DNA from: Campylobacteraceae bacterium
Lineage (GTDB): Bacteria > Campylobacterota > Campylobacteria > Campylobacterales > Sulfurovaceae
Length of the DNA stretch: 12,950 nucleotides
Direction: 5' to 3'
Assembly (NCBI GenBank): GCA_027002665.1
Contig: JALWZK010000261.1
Coordinates: 1 to 12,950 of the forward strand
The position numbers and the translations under genes were made by a program. Positions 1 through 6,784 of this stretch are shown in pieces (within the stretch, counting starts at the first letter, position 1; each line of letters opens with the position of its first letter). The notes beneath the pieces were generated by a model. That model saw nothing but the letters and a program-made list of their open reading frames with translations, was not told the origin of the DNA and made no database searches.

Positions 1-41
1 GAGTGGGAGTTGGCACAACTATCTTTTTAAAATTTTACTAA
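1..41 (+). CDS. 3' end of a probable sensor histidine kinase (partial)
   Basis: Only the last dozen codons are inside the window. Reading from position 3, the peptide is VGVGTTIFLKFY followed by TAA at 39-41. This resembles the final strand of the HATPase_c domain of two-component sensor kinases, where a GxGTTF-type motif and a short hydrophobic strand commonly end the protein. The match rests on very few residues. The other two plus frames also end close by (TAA at 28-30 and 50-52), so the frame choice is an inference. If correct, a response-regulator gene would probably lie just upstream of the window. Confidence 0.35.
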   Translation, partial: VGVGTTIFLKFY

Positions 42-77
42 CAGTTTGCTAATACTTTGCTAATACTTCACTAATAC
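34..77 (+). repeat. Four tandem 11-bp direct repeats upstream of a -10 box
   Basis: Four consecutive 11-base units are visible: TTTACTAACAG (34-44), TTTGCTAATAC (45-55), TTTGCTAATAC (56-66) and TTCACTAATAC (67-77). The middle two are identical and the outer two are diverged. The array ends 8 bases before the -10 box at 86-91, so it covers the -35 region and upstream. An 11-bp period is one helical turn, as in direct-repeat sites of OmpR/PhoB-family response regulators. The regulatory role is inferred. Confidence 0.6.
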
Positions 78-113
78 TTTTGTATTATAATCTTTTTATA
101 AAAAATACAAAAG
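77..113. promoter_or_regulatory. 10-bp perfect inverted repeat around the -10 and Shine-Dalgarno of the lipoprotein gene
   Basis: CTTTTGTATT (77-86) and AATACAAAAG (104-113) are exact reverse complements separated by 17 bases. The left arm touches the -10 hexamer TATAAT (86-91) and the right arm runs into the ribosome site AAAGGA (111-116). It could be an operator for a dimeric repressor. It could also be an RNA hairpin covering the ribosome site, but only in transcripts that start upstream of 77. A start at about 98 from the visible -10 would exclude the left arm from the RNA. Confidence 0.45.
86..91 (+). promoter_or_regulatory. -10 box (TATAAT) of the lipoprotein gene
   Basis: A perfect TATAAT lies 37 bases upstream of the ATG at 123. 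The expected transcript start is near 98. There is no recognisable -35; that region is occupied by the 11-bp repeats, which fits an activator-dependent promoter. Confidence 0.5.
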
Positions 114-122
114 GATTTAGAT

Positions 123-1358
123 ATGAATAGATTAACAATAGGTTCAATCATAACAGCAACACTACTTATAGTAGGTTGTGGAAATAATGGAGGTAGTAGC
201 ACTCCTACAACATCATCTCTAAGTGACTCTTCAACTCCAAGCAATAGTAGTGAAGCTAATAGTGTGGCTCAGAAGATTGGAAAAGGATATTATGTTGATT
301 CTGCCGTTGAAGGGGTAGATTATCAGTGCGATAATCAGAAAGGAACAACAGATGAGAATGGAACATTTACTTTTAAGAGTGGAAGTGATTGTAATTTCAC
401 CTTAGGAGGTATTAAGTTAAGAGATATTAATGGCTCTCTATTAGAAGATAATATTACAATATTAGAGACAAATGAGACAGTAGCTCAACTACTCCAAACC
501 TTAGATAGTGATGGAAATGCCTCTAATGGTATTCAGATATCAAAAGGTGTAGGTAAGGTAATTAGAGAGACACTACCATCTTTAAGTGATTTGAATCAAG
601 ACCTTTTAGAGGCAATCCATGATAGATTAAAGAGTGAATTAAAAGAGTATCATGGTAAAGTGGTAGATAGAAATCAGACAATAGAGCATTTAAATAGAAC
701 CAAGGCTGAATTGGAAGCGAGACATATTAGAACTCACTTAGATGTAGAAGCAGAACATAGACATAGAGGTAGAAGAGATAACAATGATTCTATGAGTGGT
801 TCTATAAATATAAATGGTCACCATAGTGAAGATAGTAATAATAGTATTAGAGATGAGTTAGATACTCATAGAGGAGATATAAATGAGACTGGACATAATA
901 ATTCATATATAGATATGGATAATAATGGTAGTATGGGTGAAGTAATGAGTGGTGTTCATACTCATTCTCATTCAAATTCAAATAGTGATGAAAACAGTTC
1001 ACCTCGTAATAGTGTAGCTAACTCTCTTGGAGATATGATGAGAGGAAATGGAGAGGAGAGAGAATCTCACAATAATCAAGAGCAACAAGAACACTCTAAT
1101 AACTCATCATCTCAATCTCATGGAGTAGATGATAATACATCTATGCCACCATTTACATCTAATATGGGAAATCACAACTCCTCTAATAGTCAAGAGCAGG
1201 AGCATTCAGGCAGTTCATCATCTCAACAGACAGGTTCACATAGTCAAAGTAACTCAGGAAATAATAGTAATCAAAGTGGTTCAGAAAATCATAACAACCA
1301 AAATAGTTCATCTAATGGAAGTAGTCACACTTCACCAACAGGAAGAAGAGGATTTTAA
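123..1358 (+). CDS. Asn/Ser/His-rich lipoprotein with an N-terminal GxYVDSAVxGVxY domain
   Basis: This is a 411-residue predicted lipoprotein. A short hydrophobic signal ends in the lipobox LIVGC with the lipidated Cys at residue 19, so the mature protein should be membrane-anchored. A Gly/Ser/Thr-rich linker (20-50) leads into a compact domain at about 52-145 beginning GKGYYVDSAVEGVDYQC. That domain has Gly-rich turns, two cysteines (69 and 90) that could form a disulfide, and the segment LLQTLDSDG (123-131). Similar domains occur in other proteobacterial lipoproteins, but the function is unknown. Residues about 150-215 are charged and probably helical. From about 215 to the end the protein is low-complexity Asn, Ser, His, Gln and Gly, including a diverged internal repeat (317-333 and 355-371). 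AAAGGA at 111-116 supports the ATG at 123. A role in surface adhesion or metal binding is only a guess. Confidence 0.8.
   Translation: MNRLTIGSIITATLLIVGCGNNGGSSTPTTSSLSDSSTPSNSSEANSVAQKIGKGYYVDSAVEGVDYQCDNQKGTTDENGTFTFKSGSDCNFTLGGIKLRDINGSLLEDNITILETNETVAQLLQTLDSDGNASNGIQISKGVGKVIRETLPSLSDLNQDLLEAIHDRLKSELKEYHGKVVDRNQTIEHLNRTKAELEARHIRTHLDVEAEHRHRGRRDNNDSMSGSININGHHSEDSNNSIRDELDTHRGDINETGHNNSYIDMDNNGSMGEVMSGVHTHSHSNSNSDENSSPRNSVANSLGDMMRGNGEERESHNNQEQQEHSNNSSSQSHGVDDNTSMPPFTSNMGNHNSSNSQEQEHSGSSSSQQTGSHSQSNSGNNSNQSGSENHNNQNSSSNGSSHTSPTGRRGF
1071..1235 (+). repeat. Diverged internal repeat in the lipoprotein low-complexity tail
   Basis: Two copies, 1071-1121 and 1185-1235, encode related peptides containing QEQQEHSNNSSSQ and QEQEHSGSSSSQ. 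They are separated by a spacer encoding a Met/Pro/Phe-containing stretch. The DNA copies share runs such as TCAAGAGCA and TCATCATCTCAA, so the tail probably grew partly by local duplication. Confidence 0.55.
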
Positions 1359-1374
1359 AGTCAATCTAATCTCA

Positions 1375-1400
1375 CTCTCTCAAATTACAGTTTGAGAGAG
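1375..1400. terminator. Bidirectional hairpin between the convergent lipoprotein and aat genes
   Basis: CTCTCTCAAA (1375-1384) and TTTGAGAGAG (1391-1400) form a perfect 10-bp stem with loop TTACAG. It sits in the 44-base gap between two converging stop codons. The T-tract after it is short on both strands, so it is a good but not textbook intrinsic terminator. Confidence 0.65.
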
Positions 1401-1402
1401 AT

Positions 1403-2122
1403 TTAACTCTCTAATCCCCAATCTATCCATAAGCCTATATCACTTGGTCTCTTTAAACTCCTTTCCAATTGCTCTAAAAAACTATCTCGACTAATGCTCT
1501 TAGCCCCAAGACTCATTAGATGTGGGGTTTCTACTTGACAATCGATAAAATCATAATCCTTTCGAACTAATATATTACAAAATATTCTAAGTGCTACCTT
1601 GGAGGCATCTGGCATAAGTGCAAACATAGACTCTCCAAAAAATGCCTTTCCCATAGATATACCGTAAAATCCACCAACCAACTTATCTTTATAGTATGTC
1701 TCAATGGAGTGTGCAAATCCCATCTCATGTAGTTTAATATAGGCACTTTTCATCTCATCTGTTAGCCATGTCCCCTCCTGCCCTGCTCTTGGAACTTTGC
1801 TACAATACTCTATTACCGCTCTAAAATTGGTATCAAATTTGACCACATATCCCTTATTTCGAATAACTCGTCGTAGAGATTTACTCTCTTTAAACTCATT
1901 CGGATACAGAATCAATCTGGGATTTGGGGACCACCATAAGATAGGGTCACCCTTATTAAACCATGGAAATATTCCACTTCTATATGCAGTTAATAGCCTA
2001 TAGGGATTTAAATCTCCTCCATAGGCCAATAGCCCTTCATCAGTTGCATATCTTGGATTTGGAAATATGTGAGCTTTTCCTATCTCAGCTATATAGAAAT
2101 CATCATCATACATTGAAGACAA
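1403..2122 (-). CDS. aat: Leucyl/phenylalanyl-tRNA--protein transferase
   Basis: Aat transfers Leu or Phe from aminoacyl-tRNA to the N-terminal Lys or Arg of proteins in the cytoplasm, creating a primary N-degron. The family signature is clear: GLLAYGGDL (30-38), LLTAYRSGIFPWF (43-55), DPILWWSPNPR (59-69), GTWLTDEM (117-124), FFGESMF (161-167) and FIDCQVETPHLMSLGA (192-207), with the conserved Glu and Gln in place. The length of 239 residues is normal. The start is interesting. GAGAGG at 2130-2135 lies 7 bases before TTG at 2122 but 16 before the ATG at 2113, so TTG is preferred. Either choice overlaps the end of clpA (by 17 or 8 bases), implying translational coupling. It is the last gene of the clpS-clpA-aat operon. 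Confidence 0.95.
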   Translation of the reverse strand: MSSMYDDDFYIAEIGKAHIFPNPRYATDEGLLAYGGDLNPYRLLTAYRSGIFPWFNKGDPILWWSPNPRLILYPNEFKESKSLRRVIRNKGYVVKFDTNFRAVIEYCSKVPRAGQEGTWLTDEMKSAYIKLHEMGFAHSIETYYKDKLVGGFYGISMGKAFFGESMFALMPDASKVALRIFCNILVRKDYDFIDCQVETPHLMSLGAKSISRDSFLEQLERSLKRPSDIGLWIDWGLES

Positions 2123-4334
2123 AATCTAACCTCTCATCTCTATATCCTATTTCTACAACTCCACCATCTTTCAATCTTCCAAATAGAATCTCATCTGTTA
2201 AAGGCTCTTTTATCTCCTTATCGATAACTCTTGCTATCTCTCTCGCTCCATATATATCACTATACCCCTCTCGTGCGATATACTCCAATGCCTCTCTATT
2301 TAATTTAATAGTTATATTTCGACTCTTCATCTGCTCATTTAATTTCTCTATCTCTCTATCCACTATTTGGACAATAACCTCAAAATTGAGATTGTTAAAC
2401 TCAACTACAGCACTCAATCTATTTCTAAACTCTGGAGAGAAGAAACTTTTTAAGGCGTTATCTGTTTTGCTACTATTATTTTTAGCAAACCCCATAACAT
2501 TAGCCTCTTTTGTGCCTATATTTGATGTCATAATTAAAATTACATTTTTAAAATCACTCACAACTCCATTATTGTCTGTAAGTTTTGCTCCGTCCATCAC
2601 TTGAAGTAGAATATTCATAATATCGGGGTGTGCCTTCTCTACCTCATCGAGAAGTAACACAGTATGGGGATTCTTTTTTATCATCTCTGTTAAGAGACCA
2701 CCCTGCTCATATCCAACATATCCCGGAGGTGCCCCTATTAGTCTGCTGAGAGCATGTTTCTCCATATATTCACTCATATCAATTCTCTCGAAATGGATAT
2801 CCATACTCTTTGCTAACTCTTCACTCAGTGCCGTCTTTCCAACTCCCGTTGGTCCCACAAATAGGAATGAGCCTATAGGTTGGTTATCCTTATTCAATCC
2901 TGCATAGGAGCGTTTAATCGCTTGGACTACACTATCTATGGCTCTATCTTGTCCTATAATTTTTCTCTTTATCCTTTTATCTAAATTTTTTAACTTAGCT
3001 GTATTATCAGTGGATACTACAGTTGATGGTAGTTTTAACATTCTGGCAACACTCTGCTCTATATCTATGCTATTTATAGTTATATCTCTTTTATCTTGTA
3101 GCATAAAGTGCGCTCCAACCTCATCTATAATATCCATTGCCTTATCAGGTAAAAATCTATCATGAAGATATTTTACACTCAAAGTAATTGCACTCTTTAA
3201 AGCCTCATCTGAAAAATGAATATTGTGATACTCTTCATATTTATGTTTAATACCTTGAAGTATCTTCATAGTATCATCAAAGTTTGGCTCCTCTATATCA
3301 ATCTTAGAGAATCTTCTCGATAGTGCCTTATCCTTATCTAAGTGGTTTCTAAATTCACTATAGGTTGTAGCTCCAATACATTTTAGCTCTCCCCTTGCGA
3401 GAGCCGGTTTTAATAGATTGGCAGCATCCATACTACCACCACTTGTAGCACCTGCACCGACTAAGGTGTGTATCTCATCTATAAATAGTATAGATTTCTC
3501 TATACTCTGAAGCTCTGTCAAGACACCTTTTAACCTCTTCTCAAAATCTCCTCTATATTTAGTTCCGGAAATCATGGAACCTAAGTCTAATGCAAATATC
3601 TTACTATCTTTCAATATTTCGGGTACACTACCTTCAGATATTTTAAGTGCTAACCCCTCTGCGATAGCAGTCTTACCAACTCCCGGCTCTCCAACCAGTA
3701 GTGGATTATTCTTCTTTCTTCTACATAGAGTCTGCATTACTCTATCTATCTCACTATCTCTACCAATTATAGGGTCAATTTTACCCTTTTTGGCAAATGT
3801 TACCAACTCCACTGTATAGGCATCTAAATTTGGATACTCCTCCTCATCTATAAACTCTATATCATTATCCTCTTCATCTTCGGTATCTTTACTCTTAAGT
3901 AGGTTGAGATGAGAAATTACCTCTAAAATATCTATTCTCTCAATCCCCTCTGCGTTCATTATCTTATATGCATAACTCTTCTCCTGAGTAAACATCGAGG
4001 CTAACATATCCCCAATAGTTGCCTCACTCTTTCCGGCACTATTTATATGCATCATCATATCATTCATAACATGTGATAGAGCTACTGTCTCATAAGGGTC
4101 ATCAATCTCCCCATTTTCATTTAGTTCTAAAACAGGCACATTATTCTTGAGATATGTTGTGGTTAATTCCTTCATATACTCGATATTGGCACCTATTGTG
4201 GATAATATCTCTCTCCCCTCGCTACTATTTAATATAGATAAAAAAATATGTTCAAGCGTAAGATACTCATGTCGATTATCTTTGGCATATCTTACAGACT
4301 CTCTAAATACTTTGTTAAGCTCTATACTTATCAT
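2106..4334 (-). CDS. clpA: ATP-dependent Clp protease ATP-binding subunit ClpA
   Basis: ClpA is the AAA+ unfoldase that feeds substrates into ClpP, including N-degron proteins handed over by ClpS. The 742 residues show the expected order: an N-terminal Clp repeat domain (about 1-145), an acidic linker (150-168), AAA-1 with Walker A GEPGVGKT (215-222) and Walker B ILFIDEI (282-288), and AAA-2 with GPTGVGKT (494-501), VLLLDEVE (559-566) and sensor region IMTSNIG (601-607). There is no ClpB-type middle coiled-coil domain. MGF at 614-616, before SPEFRNRL, falls where the ClpP-docking IGL/IGF loop is expected, so it should be a ClpP partner. AAGGAT lies just upstream of the ATG. The gene starts 19 bases after clpS and overlaps aat. 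ClpP is not in the window. Confidence 0.97.
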   Translation of the reverse strand: MISIELNKVFRESVRYAKDNRHEYLTLEHIFLSILNSSEGREILSTIGANIEYMKELTTTYLKNNVPVLELNENGEIDDPYETVALSHVMNDMMMHINSAGKSEATIGDMLASMFTQEKSYAYKIMNAEGIERIDILEVISHLNLLKSKDTEDEEDNDIEFIDEEEYPNLDAYTVELVTFAKKGKIDPIIGRDSEIDRVMQTLCRRKKNNPLLVGEPGVGKTAIAEGLALKISEGSVPEILKDSKIFALDLGSMISGTKYRGDFEKRLKGVLTELQSIEKSILFIDEIHTLVGAGATSGGSMDAANLLKPALARGELKCIGATTYSEFRNHLDKDKALSRRFSKIDIEEPNFDDTMKILQGIKHKYEEYHNIHFSDEALKSAITLSVKYLHDRFLPDKAMDIIDEVGAHFMLQDKRDITINSIDIEQSVARMLKLPSTVVSTDNTAKLKNLDKRIKRKIIGQDRAIDSVVQAIKRSYAGLNKDNQPIGSFLFVGPTGVGKTALSEELAKSMDIHFERIDMSEYMEKHALSRLIGAPPGYVGYEQGGLLTEMIKKNPHTVLLLDEVEKAHPDIMNILLQVMDGAKLTDNNGVVSDFKNVILIMTSNIGTKEANVMGFAKNNSSKTDNALKSFFSPEFRNRLSAVVEFNNLNFEVIVQIVDREIEKLNEQMKSRNITIKLNREALEYIAREGYSDIYGAREIARVIDKEIKEPLTDEILFGRLKDGGVVEIGYRDERLDFVFNV

Positions 4335-4353
4335 TTTTTATCCTTTTACTTAA

Positions 4354-4650
4354 TTAAACCTCTTCAACTGTTGCAAGGAGTGGAAATCCATTGCTCTTAG
4401 CTAATTTTCTAACTTGATAAACCTTCGTTTGAGCTATATCATAGGTATAGATACCACAGACCGCTTTACCCTCTCTATGAACCTTCAACATAATCTGTTC
4501 AGCTTCAAATCTGCTTTTATGAAAGATAGCCATTAAAATCTCTATTACAAAATCCATTGTTGTATAGTCGTCATTATGTAATAGAACCTTATATTTTGTA
4601 GGTTCATCTAATCTTAATATTGAGTTTATCTCTTCTTCTATCTTTGGCAA
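4354..4650 (-). CDS. clpS: ATP-dependent Clp protease adaptor ClpS
   Basis: ClpS is the small cytoplasmic adaptor that binds N-terminal Leu, Phe, Tyr or Trp and docks on the ClpA N-domain. The 98-residue protein carries YKVLLHNDDYTTMDFV (20-35), which includes the Asn-Asp pocket residues and the gating Met position (Met32). KVHREGKAVCGIYTYDIAQTKV (56-77) supplies the conserved His58 and the core. The start is TTG at 4648-4650: GAGGATTAAAGA sits immediately upstream with good spacing, an in-frame stop (TAA) lies two codons upstream, and the next ATG falls inside the conserved core. It is first in the operon, and a TATAAT at 4673-4678 (minus strand) probably drives it. Confidence 0.96.
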   Translation of the reverse strand: MPKIEEEINSILRLDEPTKYKVLLHNDDYTTMDFVIEILMAIFHKSRFEAEQIMLKVHREGKAVCGIYTYDIAQTKVYQVRKLAKSNGFPLLATVEEV

Positions 4651-4672
4651 TCTTTAATCCTCTATCATAAAT

Positions 4673-4678
4673 ATTATA
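4673..4678 (-). promoter_or_regulatory. -10 box of the clpS-clpA-aat operon
   Basis: On the minus strand this reads TATAAT, placing the transcript start near 4666, about 16 bases before the TTG of clpS. A second candidate, TATACT, reads on the minus strand at 4685-4690. No clear -35 is seen, which is usual for Campylobacterota sigma-70 promoters. Confidence 0.45.
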
Positions 4679-4700
4679 TAATAGAGTATAGCCTATTTTA

Positions 4701-4709
4701 TGTTACAAT
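4701..4709 (+). promoter_or_regulatory. Extended -10 promoter of bioD and the downstream operon
   Basis: TGTTACAAT matches the extended -10 pattern TGn-TAnAAT, with T-rich sequence just before it. The predicted transcript start near 4716 leaves a leader of about 43 bases. It is divergent from the clpS promoter, and the two -10 boxes are about 25 bases apart, so the transcription units may influence each other. Confidence 0.5.
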
Positions 4710-4758
4710 CTAATTTAATTATTCATATAAAAATTTATATAAAGATTGGAGATTAATT

Positions 4759-5400
4759 GTGAAATTTCTCTTTATTACAGCGACAAATACCAATATTGGT
4801 AAAACTTTTGCCTCATTAAAAATAATTGAAAATATAGCAAAACATAAAATAGAGATTGGTGTTTGTAAACCCATAGAAACTGGTGTTATTTATGAGCCTG
4901 AAGATGCTAAAAAACTCTTAGAAAAAGTTCAAATTTATAATAAAAAATTTAAATCTATGGGACCCAAAAGTGTAACTGCATACACATTTCCTCTACCCTC
5001 TGCACCATTCTGTGCTGATATAGAGAGAGAAATTAAAATAGATAAAATTAAGGAGAAAATTGAAGAGTTATCTAAACTATCTGATATATTAATTATTGAG
5101 GGGGCTGGTGGACTACTTGTTCCAATTACAAAAGATTATATGATGATAGATTTAATGCGAGATTTAAATGCTAAGGTGCTTCTAATAACTCCGTCCAAAT
5201 TGGGTTGTATAAATGATACACTACTTAGCATAGAGGCTCTTAAAAATAGAGGTATAGATTTTGATTGGTGTGTAAACTTATATCAAGATAGAGAAGAGTT
5301 TAAGAGAGTAACACAACCATTCTATGATAGCTATTTTAAGGGAGAGTGGTGGTTTTTAGATGAGGGATTGGAGAATTTTATAGAAAAGTTGCTATTATAA
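4759..5400 (+). CDS. bioD: Dethiobiotin synthetase
   Basis: BioD closes the ureido ring of biotin: 7,8-diaminopelargonate plus CO2 and ATP gives dethiobiotin. The 213-residue protein has the P-loop TNTNIGKT (9-16), the carbamate-site lysine in CKPIETG (Lys37), EGAGGLLVPI (114-123, Mg/ATP) and LGCIND (148-153, subunit interface and substrate contacts). The Asn residues in the P-loop, where E. coli has Asp and Glu, match the H. pylori enzyme, so they are lineage-typical rather than a defect. The start is GTG at 4759 with GGAG (4748-4751) 7 bases upstream. No other bio gene is in the window. Its stop is 4 bases from the next gene, so it heads an operon with three unrelated surface-decoration genes. 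Confidence 0.93.
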   Translation: MKFLFITATNTNIGKTFASLKIIENIAKHKIEIGVCKPIETGVIYEPEDAKKLLEKVQIYNKKFKSMGPKSVTAYTFPLPSAPFCADIEREIKIDKIKEKIEELSKLSDILIIEGAGGLLVPITKDYMMIDLMRDLNAKVLLITPSKLGCINDTLLSIEALKNRGIDFDWCVNLYQDREEFKRVTQPFYDSYFKGEWWFLDEGLENFIEKLLL

Positions 5401-5401
5401 A

Positions 5402-5428
5402 AATATGAAAAATATGAAAAATAGAAAA
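5402..5428 (+). repeat. 9-bp tandem repeat duplicating the start codon of the fusion gene
   Basis: Units AATATGAAA, AATATGAAA and the diverged AATAGAAAA run head to tail from 5402 to 5428. They give two in-frame ATGs (5405 and 5414) and the N-terminus MKNMKN. No Shine-Dalgarno is visible before either, so initiation probably depends on coupling to bioD. Confidence 0.5.
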
Positions 5429-6781
5429 ATAGTAATTACCTATGGAACTTACGACATGCTCCATAGAGGACATATGAATTTATTAAAACGGGCTAAGGCA
5501 CTTGGAGATTATCTAATTGTAGGCGTAACAGATGAGAATTATGACCGCTCAAGGGGGAAATTAAATGTTATTCAAAGCACAAAAAAGAGAGTAAAGGCGA
5601 TAAAGAAGCTCGATTTTGTCGATAAAGTTATAGTAGAGAAGCATAAAAAGCAGAAGGCTCAAGATGTAATCAAGTATGGTGTCGATATTTTTGCTATTGG
5701 AGATGATTGGGTTGGTGCCTTCGATTATCTAAAAGAGTTTGTAGATGTTGTATATCTTCCACGAACAGAGGGAATCTCCAGCACAAAACTCAGGAGAGAG
5801 AATTTCGATTCAATTAAGATGGGAATAGTTGGGCTTGGAAGGGATACTCAAGCTTTCATCGATGAGGCTCAATTTGTATCAAATATAAAGATAGATAGAA
5901 TCTATGGAGATGATTTTTTTGCTATTAAAAAGTTTACAAAAGAGAGTGCTATAATTAAATTTGGACATGATAATTATGATGAGTTTCTGGATAGCCCAAT
6001 TCAAGCAGTCTATATAGATACCTCCCTAAGAAAACACTATATATTAATAAAAAAGGCTCTACAAGCGGGGAAACATGTTCTATGTGAACACCCCATTGCA
6101 CTCAATAGAAAGGAGTTAAAGGAGCTATTAAGCTTAGCAAAATCTAAAAAGTTAATACTTCTTACCGCTCTAAAAACAGCCTTTTTACCGGCATTTAATC
6201 AACTCTTAAAAGAGCTTAAAAAGGGAGATATTGGCGAGATAAAGGAGGTTAGAGCTACACGAACATCTCTATATAGAGAGAAGAACTATCCCGATAGTTT
6301 TATGGAGCAGGGGGCTACAAATATATTATCGGGTTATCCATCTCTACTAATTCATAAAATCTTAGGGAAGAGAAAATCTATAAAATTTTTTGACCAGATA
6401 GAGAAAAATTATGATATTAGTAACTTAATTATCACTACCCATAAAAACAATACAATAGGAATTGCAAGAGTTGCTACAGCTATTAAATCTGAAGGAGATG
6501 CGGTTATATCTGGGACAAAAGGGTATGTATATATTCCTGCTCCATGGTGGCTTACAAGAGAGTTCTATTTTAGATTTGAAGATACACATAAGAGTTATAA
6601 GTTTCATTATGAGTTTGAGGGGTGTGGACTTAGATATATGATTGCTGAGTTTGCTTCACTTATTCAGAGAGATAAAAGAAAATCCAAAATGCTAACTCCA
6701 TCTGATATGGTATCTATTAGTAGAGTTGTATTGGATTACAATGAGTTTAAAAATAAGAGTAATAAAAAAAAGGAGAAATAA
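5405..6781 (+). CDS. Fused TagD-type cytidylyltransferase and Gfo/Idh/MocA-type oxidoreductase
   Basis: Two enzymes are joined in 458 residues. Residues 7-135 are a nearly canonical glycerol-3-phosphate cytidylyltransferase: ITYGTYDMLHRGHMNLL (11-27) holds the HxGH nucleotide-binding motif, followed by IGDDWVGAFDYL (98-109) and RTEGISSTKLR (120-130). This part should make a CDP-activated small alcohol, most likely CDP-glycerol or a relative. From Met139 a Rossmann domain of the Gfo/Idh/MocA family begins (MGIVGLGRDTQ), continuing with HVLCEHPIALN (224-234) and the C-terminal alpha/beta domain. This half is atypical: the usual GxGxxG is GLGRDT, the usual EKP is EHP (228-230), and the expected catalytic Asp region reads GATNILSGYPSLLIH (303-317) without the Asp. 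Its activity is therefore uncertain. The C-terminus is a Lys-rich tail encoded across an A8 run (6764-6771). Confidence 0.88.
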   Translation: MKNMKNRKIVITYGTYDMLHRGHMNLLKRAKALGDYLIVGVTDENYDRSRGKLNVIQSTKKRVKAIKKLDFVDKVIVEKHKKQKAQDVIKYGVDIFAIGDDWVGAFDYLKEFVDVVYLPRTEGISSTKLRRENFDSIKMGIVGLGRDTQAFIDEAQFVSNIKIDRIYGDDFFAIKKFTKESAIIKFGHDNYDEFLDSPIQAVYIDTSLRKHYILIKKALQAGKHVLCEHPIALNRKELKELLSLAKSKKLILLTALKTAFLPAFNQLLKELKKGDIGEIKEVRATRTSLYREKNYPDSFMEQGATNILSGYPSLLIHKILGKRKSIKFFDQIEKNYDISNLIITTHKNNTIGIARVATAIKSEGDAVISGTKGYVYIPAPWWLTREFYFRFEDTHKSYKFHYEFEGCGLRYMIAEFASLIQRDKRKSKMLTPSDMVSISRVVLDYNEFKNKSNKKKEK

Positions 6782-6784
6782 TTT

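Noticed and set aside
45-77. Direct repeats as a CRISPR array or integration iterons
   Set aside because: The units are only 11 bp with no spacers between them, and no cas, replication or integrase gene is nearby.
1129-1395. Second plus-frame reading frame over the end of the lipoprotein gene
   Set aside because: It arises from the low-complexity repeats read in another frame, has no ribosome site, and would run through the terminator stem.
1963-2604. Plus-strand reading frame opposite aat and clpA
   Set aside because: It overlaps two strongly conserved genes on the other strand and its hydrophobic, Ser/Leu-rich composition is typical of antisense reading.
4783-4806. Asn residues replacing acidic residues in the BioD P-loop, suggesting a defective enzyme
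   Set aside because: The H. pylori enzyme has the same ATNTNxGKT pattern and the catalytic lysines are intact here, so this is a lineage feature.
6764-6771. A8 run in the fusion gene (and A8 at 8620-8627 in the LicD-like gene) as phase-variation switches
   Set aside because: Both runs are short, lie in the last few codons, and are unremarkable in such AT-rich DNA; slippage would change only the extreme C-terminus.
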